This document shows, one piece after another, positions 1 to 6,538 of a DNA stretch of 10,182 bases (position 1 is the stretch's first letter; each line of letters begins with the position of its first letter). Below the pieces are notes generated by a model, which was given only the letters and a program-made list of their open reading frames with translations, was not told the origin of the DNA and made no database searches. The translations under genes and the position numbers were made by a program. This stretch comes from Oscillospiraceae bacterium (GTDB taxonomy: Bacteria > Bacillota > Clostridia > Oscillospirales > Oscillospiraceae), in contig JAGAMQ010000085.1 of the NCBI GenBank assembly GCA_017624645.1, positions 1 to 10,182 of the forward strand, in the 5' to 3' direction.

Positions 1-410
1 AAGGGTCCCTGGGGGCAGTCCAGCACCAACTCCGGGGCAAGGGTCACTGGCTCCCTTATGAAGATCAGCCTGCCGCTGTCCAGCAAGGCCGGGTCCGGGC
101 CGATGTCCTCCCCGGCCGCATTGAAATGGCCGGCAAAGGCGTGAGCACTGACATAGACTGGAGCATGGTCATTACACTGCAAAAAACCAGCAATGCCGCC
201 GCTATGATCTGCATGTCCGTGGGACAGCACCATAAGTTCCACCGCCGACAGATCCACGCCCAGCTTTTGGGCGTTGTAAACAAAGGCATCGGTAGCGCCG
301 GCATCAAAGAGGATCTTTTTTCCGCAACATTCTATGTACAGGCTCAAGCCGTGCTCCACCGACAGAGAAGGATCACAGCCGGTATTTTCCACAAGTGTTA
401 CGATCCGCAT
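1..410 (-). CDS. MBL-fold metal-dependent hydrolase, COG1237-like (C-terminus beyond window)
   Basis: The first 136 residues are visible; the gene runs off the left edge. The N-terminus (MRIVTLVENTG, then VEHGLSLYIE and KKILFDAG) leads to the metal motif SHGHADHSGG, with H64, H66, D68 and H69 as the HxHxDH zinc ligands of the metallo-beta-lactamase fold. This arrangement matches the COG1237 group, some of whose members are annotated as dihydropterin-linked aminobenzene phosphate synthases. That annotation is loose, so the substrate is left open. No signal peptide is seen, so it is probably cytosolic. The ATG start follows an AGGGG Shine-Dalgarno (418-422) with 7-base spacing, overlapping the stop of the lipoprotein gene before it. 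Only 11 bases separate the two genes, so co-transcription and some translational coupling are likely. The later metal ligands lie outside the window. The fold is certain; the function is not. Confidence 0.88.
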   Translation of the reverse strand, partial: MRIVTLVENTGCDPSLSVEHGLSLYIECCGKKILFDAGATDAFVYNAQKLGVDLSAVELMVLSHGHADHSGGIAGFLQCNDHAPVYVSAHAFAGHFNAAGEDIGPDPALLDSGRLIFIREPVTLAPELVLDCPQGP

Positions 411-421
411 TGTGTATCCCC

Positions 422-1627
422 TCACTGAAAGTAGATGTAGTACACCGCCGCACCCTTTCGGGTTTGGCTGTGATAGGTGGTGATATCATGTCGGGTGGTA
501 TTGGCAATGTCCTGCATGGCAGCTTTGGACAACGTACCGGAAGCCACATAGACGATCAGGTAATCCCGGTCTGTCTTTTTCAGGGCATCCTTCAATATTT
601 TTCCGGCACCCTTCTCTCCGGGCAGGGTACAATCGTAGGGAAACAGCTCCCGGGTACAGGGCGGACAAAGCTCGCTGCCCCACACCCCCGCATCCTGCCG
701 TTCATCGGAAAAACCGAAATGCAGCAGCAAGGTAGGCTTCTGATCGATTCCACCTGCGGCTGTGGCATCCACATTATACCACACCCCATCCAATTCTACC
801 GCGTTCCATGTATGACCTTCCTCTGCCTCACCGGAGGATTGGGAAAGCTTCTCACAGCACCGGATTCCCGTCAGACTGCACAGCAAAGAAAAGGCATTGG
901 CAAAGCCGTCGCAATTGCTTTTACCGGTGCACAGGGCGTCATACAGAAAATCCGCTGACTCCCGGTTCTCCTCTATGTTGAAGTACTGGACATTCTTTCC
1001 AAGATACGTGTAAATGGCCTGTGCCGTCTGTTGGGGTGTCAGCTCCCGGGGAAAAGATTCCACAACGCTTTGGGCTTTCTCCAGCGCCTGCTTCTTTTTC
1101 CCCAGCTTCTCGGAGGTGAAATCGCTGACAAACAAGGATTTTCCCGTGAGTTTTTCCACTACAGGCTGGGAAAAGATCCGGGAATGGGTGACGGTAGAGG
1201 TAAAATCTCCGTAGGTCCACTCCAGATTCTGCTCCACCATGGGGCTGTCCAAGGCCATGGCATAGAGGATATCCTGCAAAGAAAACGCCGTTCCCTCCAG
1301 CAGTCTATCGTCGATCAGAATATAGGGCTGCTCCATATCCATGGCATAGCACAGAATCCGGTATACTTCCTGGGCGGCGGCATCCAGCCGGGAATAGTAC
1401 ACATCCACAGCATATTCTCCCCACTTGGGCTGGTGGTTCTCCAACTGCGCCAAGGGGATCTGCAAATACTCCTCCAAACGAAATTCCTCACCCACGGTCT
1501 GGGCAAAGCCCAAATAGGGCTCCTCATACTGCAATGCAACCTCCGGCAACAGTCCCTGCAGCTGTGCACAACCGCACAGACTCATCAGTACCGAAAGTAT
1601 CATCAGAAGCGGCAGTATCCTTTTCAT
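422..1627 (-). CDS. Transglutaminase-like domain lipoprotein
   Basis: This 401-residue protein begins with a lipoprotein signal: MKR, a hydrophobic stretch, then LCGC with C20 as the likely lipidated cysteine. It should therefore sit on the outer face of the cytoplasmic membrane. Residues 190-290 carry a transglutaminase-like (papain-fold) domain: the segment around GKSNCDGFANAF supplies the nucleophile C239, GHTWNAV supplies H272 and WYNVDAT supplies D287, giving an intact Cys-His-Asp triad. In bacteria such domains usually act as thiol peptidases or in cross-linking on cell-surface proteins, rather than as true transglutaminases. The first ~180 residues and the tail after 300 match nothing I recognise; the tail has a CPPC pair at 321-324. 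The start is supported by AGGAG at 1636-1640. It lies 28 bases after a glycosyltransferase and 11 before an MBL hydrolase, in one likely operon. The substrate is unknown. Confidence 0.9.
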   Translation of the reverse strand: MKRILPLLMILSVLMSLCGCAQLQGLLPEVALQYEEPYLGFAQTVGEEFRLEEYLQIPLAQLENHQPKWGEYAVDVYYSRLDAAAQEVYRILCYAMDMEQPYILIDDRLLEGTAFSLQDILYAMALDSPMVEQNLEWTYGDFTSTVTHSRIFSQPVVEKLTGKSLFVSDFTSEKLGKKKQALEKAQSVVESFPRELTPQQTAQAIYTYLGKNVQYFNIEENRESADFLYDALCTGKSNCDGFANAFSLLCSLTGIRCCEKLSQSSGEAEEGHTWNAVELDGVWYNVDATAAGGIDQKPTLLLHFGFSDERQDAGVWGSELCPPCTRELFPYDCTLPGEKGAGKILKDALKKTDRDYLIVYVASGTLSKAAMQDIANTTRHDITTYHSQTRKGAAVYYIYFQ

Positions 1628-1655
1628 AACACCCTCTCCTCTTTATATGCGCCCG

Positions 1656-2666
1656 TCAGCAAAAGCGGACAACCCTGTTGGCAAGCCTGTAGATCAGGTG
1701 GGCAAAGCGTCTTCCCGCTTTCCCGGGAACACAAAGAAACCGCAAAGGTGTCTTTTGTTCAAAATACCTCGCCCACTTTTCGTTGATCCTGCGGCAGTTT
1801 TCCCACATCTGCGCCACTTCCTCATCGGCTCGCTCCGTATCCTTGAGTCTGGTATAGAGAATGGAGATACCAAACAGGATGAAGAGTTCATGTCTCAGGT
1901 ACTTCTTCAGCTGAGGCTCGTGTACCCTATCCGGATCACAGGCGGCAAAGCAGGCCTGGGTCACCTGCACCTGATGGTGGCTGCGCTTCATCATCACTTC
2001 CCGCTGCACCGACTGGTCGGGTCTGCCGATCCAATAGCGGTACAAATCCATATCCCGGTAGTACATCCGACGCACATAGGGCAGGGTCTGACAAACCATC
2101 AGGTTGTCCTCGTAGAACACATGCTTAGGCAGAGGATTTGTCCATTTTCGCATCACTTCGGTGCGGAAGGTGCAACCATGGATGGTCAAAAGCTGGTGGA
2201 TTCGGAAAGGCTTTGTTTCCCGCCATGTAAAAATCCTGTTTTGAGGCAGGGCGTTGGCAAAACGGATAGAACGGTCTCCCACTCCATCTGTGTGGACATA
2301 GTAATAATTGGTCACGAACAGATCCACGCCCCCCTGCTCCTCACAGCGTTGCAGAGTGTCCAGCATGGCAGGAAAGTCTTCACTTAACACATCGTCACTG
2401 TCTACCACTTTGAAATAAATTCCTGCAGCATGACGCAAGCCTTGATTGATCCCTTCCCCATGGCCGCCGTTCTCCTGATGGATCACCCGAACAATATGGG
2501 GATACTTTTGGGCGTAATGATCCGCAATAGCACCGGTAGCATCTACGGAGCCGTCATCAATAATGATGATCTCTACCCGGTCACCGCCGGGAAGCAGGCT
2601 CTCAATGCACTTTTCCATATAATCCTGAGAATTATAGCAAGGAACCGTAACGGTCAGCAGTTTCAT
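1656..2666 (-). CDS. Family 2 glycosyltransferase (GT-A fold)
   Basis: This 336-residue protein opens with the GT2 signature: LLTVTVPCYNSQDYMEKCIE, the IIIIDDGS nucleotide-sugar motif (D37, D38), QENGGHGEGINQGL, and the metal-binding DSDD (residues 89-92). FYEDN at 184-188 fits the position of the catalytic acidic residues in the acceptor half. The enzyme should transfer a sugar from a nucleotide-sugar donor, probably at the inner face of the membrane. The C-terminal third is rich in basic and hydrophobic residues and ends in a likely amphipathic helix (LIYRLANRVVRF), but no clear transmembrane helix is seen. The ATG start has a purine-rich Shine-Dalgarno (AAGGGGGTG, about 2672-2680). It is the first gene of a likely operon from the promoter at 2689-2717. 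No other glycan-synthesis genes are near, so donor and acceptor cannot be named. Confidence 0.92.
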   Translation of the reverse strand: MKLLTVTVPCYNSQDYMEKCIESLLPGGDRVEIIIIDDGSVDATGAIADHYAQKYPHIVRVIHQENGGHGEGINQGLRHAAGIYFKVVDSDDVLSEDFPAMLDTLQRCEEQGGVDLFVTNYYYVHTDGVGDRSIRFANALPQNRIFTWRETKPFRIHQLLTIHGCTFRTEVMRKWTNPLPKHVFYEDNLMVCQTLPYVRRMYYRDMDLYRYWIGRPDQSVQREVMMKRSHHQVQVTQACFAACDPDRVHEPQLKKYLRHELFILFGISILYTRLKDTERADEEVAQMWENCRRINEKWARYFEQKTPLRFLCVPGKAGRRFAHLIYRLANRVVRFC

Positions 2667-2688
2667 AGGAACACCCCCTTTGTCAATT

Positions 2689-2717
2689 ATCTTATCATGT
2701 CACGGTTTAGCCGTCAA
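2689..2717 (-). promoter_or_regulatory. Sigma-A type promoter for the glycosyltransferase operon
   Basis: On the minus strand, TTGACG (plus 2712-2717) and TAAGAT (plus 2689-2694) are separated by exactly 17 bases. The site lies 22 bases upstream of the glycosyltransferase start and just past the terminator hairpin of the gene upstream, where a new transcription unit would be expected to begin. Confidence 0.65.
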
Positions 2718-2730
2718 TATTTACACAAAA

Positions 2731-2758
2731 ATCCCACACTCCGGCAGGAGTGTGGGAT
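2731..2758 (-). terminator. Rho-independent terminator of the YczE-like gene
   Basis: A perfect 12-base-pair stem (ATCCCACACTCC paired with GGAGTGTGGGAT) encloses a 4-base loop. On the minus strand it is followed at once by TTTTGTGT; the preceding stem T makes five Ts in a row. It begins 5 bases after the stop of the membrane-protein gene, which it should terminate, and insulates the glycosyltransferase operon downstream. Confidence 0.85.
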
Positions 2759-2763
2759 CCTAT

Positions 2764-3447
2764 TTATTCCAGCCAGGCTTTCAGCTTGGGGAACATGGGT
2801 TCAAAGGTAAACAGCTTGTCGATCAGCTTGCTCCAAAGCTTAATCAGCGGGGCGTTGACCAGCGCAATAACCACCGTCCCCACGCCCACGCCAATCAGTC
2901 CGCCGGTAAAGACCAGCGACAGGGTAAAAGACAGCACAAGGCAGGTTATGTCATTGATCAGCTTGATCCTCGTGGGATCTACCCGGAAGTGCTTTGCCAC
3001 CTCCATAACCAGCAGCTCCGGGATCTGGGGCGGCAGATAAGTACGGAACACAAATGCCACAGAAAGGGAGATACACAAAATGCCGCAACAGAATCCCATA
3101 ATTCGCAAACCCAGCGAAGAGAACATCCCGCCGCCGCCCAACACCAGCAGCCAAAGATCCAGCGCCAGCCCAAAGATCACACCGGACAGATAGCACAAAA
3201 GATATTTCAGCCGGAATTTACGGATCAGCAGGAACATGACAAGAAGCAGAACGGCCTCCCACACATATTCCGAAGTGCCCTGACTGTACCAGGGCAGCCA
3301 GCCTACCAGTGCCACATGGGCAATATAGGGCGGTGCCGCCATCATGGAAAGTCCAAAGCTTGCCTTAGTGCACAGCACCACTCCAAAGGCACATACAAAA
3401 GTGCCGATAAACCACGCGATCTCTGCCATTTTTCCGATTCGTTTCAC
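2764..3447 (-). CDS. YczE/YitT-like integral membrane protein (DUF6198-type)
   Basis: With the chosen GTG start this is a 227-residue polytopic membrane protein with about five hydrophobic segments: roughly residues 9-27, 61-75, 83-104, 112-132 and 165-198. Features typical of the YczE/YitT-like group include TKASFGLSMMAAPPYIA near the N-terminus, the conserved RTYLPPQIPELLVMEVAK loop and GGLIGVGVGTVVIALVNAP near the end. The family's biochemical role is not established, though transport has been suggested. The GTG at 3447 was chosen because a strong Shine-Dalgarno (GGAAGGGGGAG, plus 3453-3463) sits 5 bases before it. An in-frame GTG at 3474 would lie at the predicted transcription start with no ribosome site. 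The gene has its own promoter and terminator, so it looks monocistronic. Family assignment is from memory of sequence style; the membrane nature is clear. Confidence 0.85.
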   Translation of the reverse strand: MKRIGKMAEIAWFIGTFVCAFGVVLCTKASFGLSMMAAPPYIAHVALVGWLPWYSQGTSEYVWEAVLLLVMFLLIRKFRLKYLLCYLSGVIFGLALDLWLLVLGGGGMFSSLGLRIMGFCCGILCISLSVAFVFRTYLPPQIPELLVMEVAKHFRVDPTRIKLINDITCLVLSFTLSLVFTGGLIGVGVGTVVIALVNAPLIKLWSKLIDKLFTFEPMFPKLKAWLE

Positions 3448-3476
3448 GGATGCTCCCCCTTCCCTTATCTGCACAC

Positions 3477-3505
3477 AGTATAATCCCCGGGAGAAGAAAA
3501 TGCAA
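3477..3505 (-). promoter_or_regulatory. Probable promoter of the YczE-like gene
   Basis: On the minus strand, TATACT (plus 3477-3482) is a good -10 box. TTGCAT (plus 3500-3505), a weak -35 box, lies 17 bases upstream. The implied transcription start is near 3470, leaving a short leader containing the strong Shine-Dalgarno. This supports the GTG start at 3447 over any start further upstream. Confidence 0.55.
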
Positions 3506-3565
3506 CCATTTTCCCCAATACAAATTCATATCTACTGCCGTGTTCGTTTTCTCTGTAAGTGCAAA

Positions 3566-3598
3566 CCGGTGCTGCCTTGACAAGCAAGGCAGCACCGG
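3566..3598 (-). terminator. Terminator hairpin after the polysaccharide deacetylase gene
   Basis: A perfect 14-base-pair stem (CCGGTGCTGCCTTG with its complement) closes a 5-base loop and lies 6 bases beyond the deacetylase stop. On the minus strand the T tract is weak (TTTGCACTT). The long G+C-rich stem in the right place makes it a likely intrinsic terminator, perhaps a less efficient one. Confidence 0.7.
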
Positions 3599-3604
3599 GG
3601 GTTA

Positions 3605-5071
3605 TCAGATCTTGGGGACAGGCGTAGGACGGGCAGAATCAAAGATCTTGGACACCTCAAACAGGTCCTCCAGCTTATTGGGGTTGTGGTACATCCGGTA
3701 ACCGTCCAGATTTCTCCGGCCGCCCCGGTAGTAGTTGGTTCCCAGCTGGGACCAGTAAACATGGCTGTCCACATTGAAGAAGTACCGATAGCCGTCCTCA
3801 TACAAAATGGCAAACTTCTCATTGTCAAAGGTATATTGACCGATACCGGCAATGTCTGAGCCGTTGGGATACAGGATCACATCGCAATCCCCGATCACCG
3901 GCTGGACGGTATTTTCCCACTTATCGGAGTCGGTGCGCACCTTCTCCGGCGGCAAATCGCCGTAGCGGGGGTGACCGTAGGAATGGCTGGCAAGGATCCA
4001 GCCGTGGTCCCGGAGGCACTGTGCCACTTTTTTGGCTTCCTCGATTTCCTTCTGGTAGGCCGCACTGCCCAGTGCCGCCTCGTAGGAGGGCTTAGTGCGG
4101 TAGCCGAACACGCCCTCATAGCCGGTCATACCCAGCACAGCACGGGCACCCCGATAGGCAAAGTCCGGATGCTCCCGGATAAAGGTCTCCAGCACAGGGA
4201 CCAGATCATAGTCACCGGTGGTGATATTGCCGTCGGCATCCATATACTCGCAGGTGGGATAGCCGTCTTCCCCGATGACGATTTTATGGGCAAAGCCGTC
4301 ACCTGTGACATCCGGGAAGGCAGGGGTATCTCCCACCCCCTCAGTCTCGCCGATCATATAGCCGTAGTAATTCACATCATCCTGGCTCATAATAAAAGGC
4401 TTTTTTCCGGCAGGCAGGCGGATCTCTCCGTAGGTAAAACGGGTGCCGGCAGCATCCGTCACCTCATAGGCCACCTGATAGGGGGAAACCAGCACAAAGC
4501 CACGGTTGTACATCTGCTCCATCATTTTTACGAACTCGTCAATGGTGGTCATATACTGATTGTAGCCGGCGTTGGTATATTCCTTATCAAAGGCCCGATC
4601 CGTGTCCACAATGAGGGAGTGAAAGAACACATGGGTGATATTCTGCATCTCGGCATAGGGAACAAGCTGGCTGTCCAGTTCCTGATACTCCGTTACCTTT
4701 TCCGCCAGCTGGGGAACCTGATCGTAATATGCAAATTCCTGCAGCATGGTGATGGCTTTCTGATAGTCATAGCCCGCTGCTATAAAATCCGCTTCTTCCA
4801 CCAACTGCTGGGCCATTGCCATAACCTGGGTCTCGTCGGGACCTGCCTCCGTGGTGGTGGGTAGCTGGGTTTCCAGCCGGTCATCCCCGGCGGGACGTTT
4901 GGAAAGATTCACCGCAAGTAAGATCACAAGACATACCATACCGGCCAGTGCCAAAAGCAGCAGACCGAATCGGATAGGCGGCCAGTATTTGCGCAGCATC
5001 CTTTTCCATTTCGGCATGGTCTGCTTCTTTCGCCGCCGGGGCGGCCACTGCCTTTCGTACTCCCCTGCCAT
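3605..5071 (-). CDS. Membrane-anchored polysaccharide deacetylase-like protein (CE4/NodB type)
   Basis: With the chosen start this is 488 residues: a short, very basic cytosolic tail (PPRRRKKQ, then KWKRMLRKYW), one transmembrane helix at about 34-55, a charged helical linker to about 140, then an extracytoplasmic catalytic domain. The NodB fold shows SQDDVNYY (D231, D232), corresponding to the TFDDG base and metal aspartates, and SHSYGHP (H363, H367), the metal histidines of motif 2. YPNGSD near 401 and NVDSH near 433 are candidates for the later motifs. It probably removes acetyl groups from peptidoglycan or another surface glycan. About 130 residues separate the first two motifs, much longer than in minimal CE4 enzymes. 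The ATG at 5071 has AAAGGGGG (5080-5087) 8 bases upstream. A start 22 codons earlier lies upstream of the predicted transcription start and is rejected. Monocistronic by context. Confidence 0.87.
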   Translation of the reverse strand: MAGEYERQWPPRRRKKQTMPKWKRMLRKYWPPIRFGLLLLALAGMVCLVILLAVNLSKRPAGDDRLETQLPTTTEAGPDETQVMAMAQQLVEEADFIAAGYDYQKAITMLQEFAYYDQVPQLAEKVTEYQELDSQLVPYAEMQNITHVFFHSLIVDTDRAFDKEYTNAGYNQYMTTIDEFVKMMEQMYNRGFVLVSPYQVAYEVTDAAGTRFTYGEIRLPAGKKPFIMSQDDVNYYGYMIGETEGVGDTPAFPDVTGDGFAHKIVIGEDGYPTCEYMDADGNITTGDYDLVPVLETFIREHPDFAYRGARAVLGMTGYEGVFGYRTKPSYEAALGSAAYQKEIEEAKKVAQCLRDHGWILASHSYGHPRYGDLPPEKVRTDSDKWENTVQPVIGDCDVILYPNGSDIAGIGQYTFDNEKFAILYEDGYRYFFNVDSHVYWSQLGTNYYRGGRRNLDGYRMYHNPNKLEDLFEVSKIFDSARPTPVPKI

Positions 5072-5102
5072 GAGGTTTGCCCCCTTTCTATCTGTTATCT
5101 CC

Positions 5103-5131
5103 ATTATAATGCAGTCCCGGGGTATTTGCAA
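5103..5131 (-). promoter_or_regulatory. Strong sigma-A type promoter of the deacetylase gene
   Basis: On the minus strand, a perfect TATAAT (plus 5103-5108) follows TTGCAA (plus 5126-5131) with a 17-base spacer. The start of transcription would fall near 5096, about 25 bases before the chosen ATG. This fixes the translation start at 5071, because the upstream in-frame ATG lies before the RNA begins. Confidence 0.75.
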
Positions 5132-5310
5132 GAACATTTCGACAATGTCCGACAGCTGTACACACCCTTTTCATTAGAATACCCGTTTTTTTCGATCTGC
5201 TGCAGGATTCCTTGAATGTTACCCCATGACGGGCATAAAATTCCGTTTGCAACTGTGTAAAGGTGCAATCTCACATTCCTATGCCCTATATCGCCCACTC
5301 AAAAGAATTA
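5132..5310. other. Intergenic stretch without a recognised gene
   Basis: Together with its flanks this is part of a 303-base gene-free gap (5072-5374) between the deacetylase gene and the amidohydrolase stop. Apart from the deacetylase promoter and the hairpin at 5311-5328, I see only a T7 run (about 5186-5192) with no stable stem before it. The one short reading frame, on the minus strand, begins with a GTG lacking a ribosome site and runs through the promoter. No riboswitch or small RNA could be recognised. Confidence 0.5.
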
Positions 5311-5328
5311 GCCGCCCCGAAGGGCGGC
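5311..5328 (-). terminator. Terminator hairpin after the hydrolase operon
   Basis: A 7-base-pair all-G/C stem (GCCGCCC with GGGCGGC) closes a loop that reads TTCG on the minus strand inside a C-G pair, which is the extra-stable UUCG tetraloop arrangement. TAATTCTTTT follows on the minus strand. It lies 46 bases past the amidohydrolase stop and is the best candidate for the end of the operon. On the plus strand ATTTT follows, so it could work both ways. Confidence 0.68.
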
Positions 5329-5374
5329 ATTTTCCGGTGGACACATACTAGTTAAATTCGAGCTTAGGAGAGAT

Positions 5375-6526
5375 TCAATTTCTTGTGAATTTGAAACTTC
5401 CACCCAAAATAACTTTGTGAACATTCATTTTGTGATCCACAAATACAAGGTCTGCTTTTAATCCGACACGGATCTCGCCCCGATCTGTAAAACCGGTAGC
5501 CCGGGCGGGGTTATAGGATGCCACCTTAAAAACATCCACAATGGATGCGCCGGTATGCTTCATAAAATTCCGGCAGGCTACATCCAATGTTAACTTGGAG
5601 CCGGCGATCTCCCCCTCATTGTCAAAGTTCAGATCTGTCACACCCTCGTATCCGGGAGGGATCGGACCATTGTAGCAGGTGCGGTCGGAAATCAGAATGA
5701 TTCTGTCATCGCCCTTAATCTTACGCACAAGACGAAGCATATAGGGATCTACATGGATTCCCCGGCTATCGCAGATCAGCTCGGCATAGATATCATCGTT
5801 ATAATTGACAGCCTCATCCACACAGACACCCCGACATTCGGGGTACTTGACGATGGTGCCGGTGGCATTGGTGTGGTGGGTGGCAATAGAAAGACCGTAA
5901 GGCATCAATGCTTCAATTTGTTCAGGCGTTGCCTCACTGTGGGCAACCGCAAAGCGGATATTTGGATTGTATTTGCGGACCGTTTTGACAAACTGCAGGA
6001 TCTCCGGCCGCTCCGGGGCAATGCACCATACACGAGCCAGATCCGCTCCGGCTTCCACAAAAGGAAGATAATCTTCTTCTACAGCCGGCTTTGCCCAAGG
6101 GTTATTCGCCCGGTTCGCGCCGAAGCCAGGATTCAAATAGGGACCTTCCATGTACACACCGCCGATGTTTTCTCCCTCTGGAGTTGCCATTACATCACGG
6201 ATCTGCTTGCTGCCCCAAAGCCGTTCCTCCACGGACATACGGCCACGGAAGGCAGGCAACAGTGTGGTTACGCCGTGCTCCAGGTGGAAACGCGCACAGG
6301 GGACAGGATCCTCCCATACTTGGCAATTCTCGCCGGTATGGCTGTGGATATCCACAAGTCCGGGCGCAACATACAGGCCCTCGGCATCGATGATCTCGCA
6401 ATCTTCCGGAATGGATGTGGTACGCATTTCGCCGTAACCGGCGATCTTTCCATCCTCGATGAATAAAACCGCTTCCGGGATCAAGTGGTCACGCATGACC
6501 AGTTCTGCGTTGATAATTGCTGTCAT
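5375..6526 (-). CDS. NagA-like amidohydrolase
   Basis: This 383-residue metal-dependent hydrolase of the amidohydrolase superfamily resembles N-acetylglucosamine-6-phosphate deacetylase (NagA). Visible elements in order are PGLVDIHSHTG (H61, H63), HGVTTLLPAF, the metal glutamate in YMEGPYLNP (E127), AHSEAT (H196), HHTNAT (H217/H218), GIHVDP (H257), the catalytic aspartate in ISDRTC (D281) and AGSKLTLD (308-315). The catalytic scaffold is complete. Two substrate-side motifs I expect of a true NagA are altered: GANRANNP stands where a GAH-type histidine is usual, and ECRG stands where REPG is usual. It may therefore act on another N-acyl amino sugar or amide. It has no signal peptide. It is the last gene of the M20/CapA operon; a perfect AAGGAGGT Shine-Dalgarno (6533-6540) overlaps the stop of the CapA-like gene, pointing to coupled translation. 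Confidence 0.88.
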   Translation of the reverse strand: MTAIINAELVMRDHLIPEAVLFIEDGKIAGYGEMRTTSIPEDCEIIDAEGLYVAPGLVDIHSHTGENCQVWEDPVPCARFHLEHGVTTLLPAFRGRMSVEERLWGSKQIRDVMATPEGENIGGVYMEGPYLNPGFGANRANNPWAKPAVEEDYLPFVEAGADLARVWCIAPERPEILQFVKTVRKYNPNIRFAVAHSEATPEQIEALMPYGLSIATHHTNATGTIVKYPECRGVCVDEAVNYNDDIYAELICDSRGIHVDPYMLRLVRKIKGDDRIILISDRTCYNGPIPPGYEGVTDLNFDNEGEIAGSKLTLDVACRNFMKHTGASIVDVFKVASYNPARATGFTDRGEIRVGLKADLVFVDHKMNVHKVILGGSFKFTRN

Positions 6527-6538
6527 TTCTCTACCTCC

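Noticed and set aside
2680..3483. Long plus-strand reading frame (267 codons) rich in Gln, His and Lys opposite the membrane-protein gene
   Set aside because: It is the antisense of a well-supported polytopic membrane protein with its own promoter, ribosome site and terminator. The composition is typical of a hydrophobic gene read backwards, and no ribosome site precedes it.
3971..4864. Plus-strand reading frame of 297 codons opposite the deacetylase gene
   Set aside because: It has no recognisable motif or Shine-Dalgarno and lies wholly inside a gene with clear CE4 motifs.
5072..5137. Longer N-terminus for the deacetylase, starting 22 codons upstream
   Set aside because: The added part lies largely upstream of the predicted transcription start, while the ATG at 5071 has a strong, well-spaced ribosome site.
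5104..5298. Possible 64-residue small protein on the minus strand in the intergenic gap
   Set aside because: It would start at a GTG without a Shine-Dalgarno and run through the strong deacetylase promoter; the residues show no family or membrane pattern.
5753..6466. Plus-strand reading frame of 237 codons opposite the NagA-like gene
   Set aside because: It is a shadow of the amidohydrolase, with no ribosome site and no domain signature.
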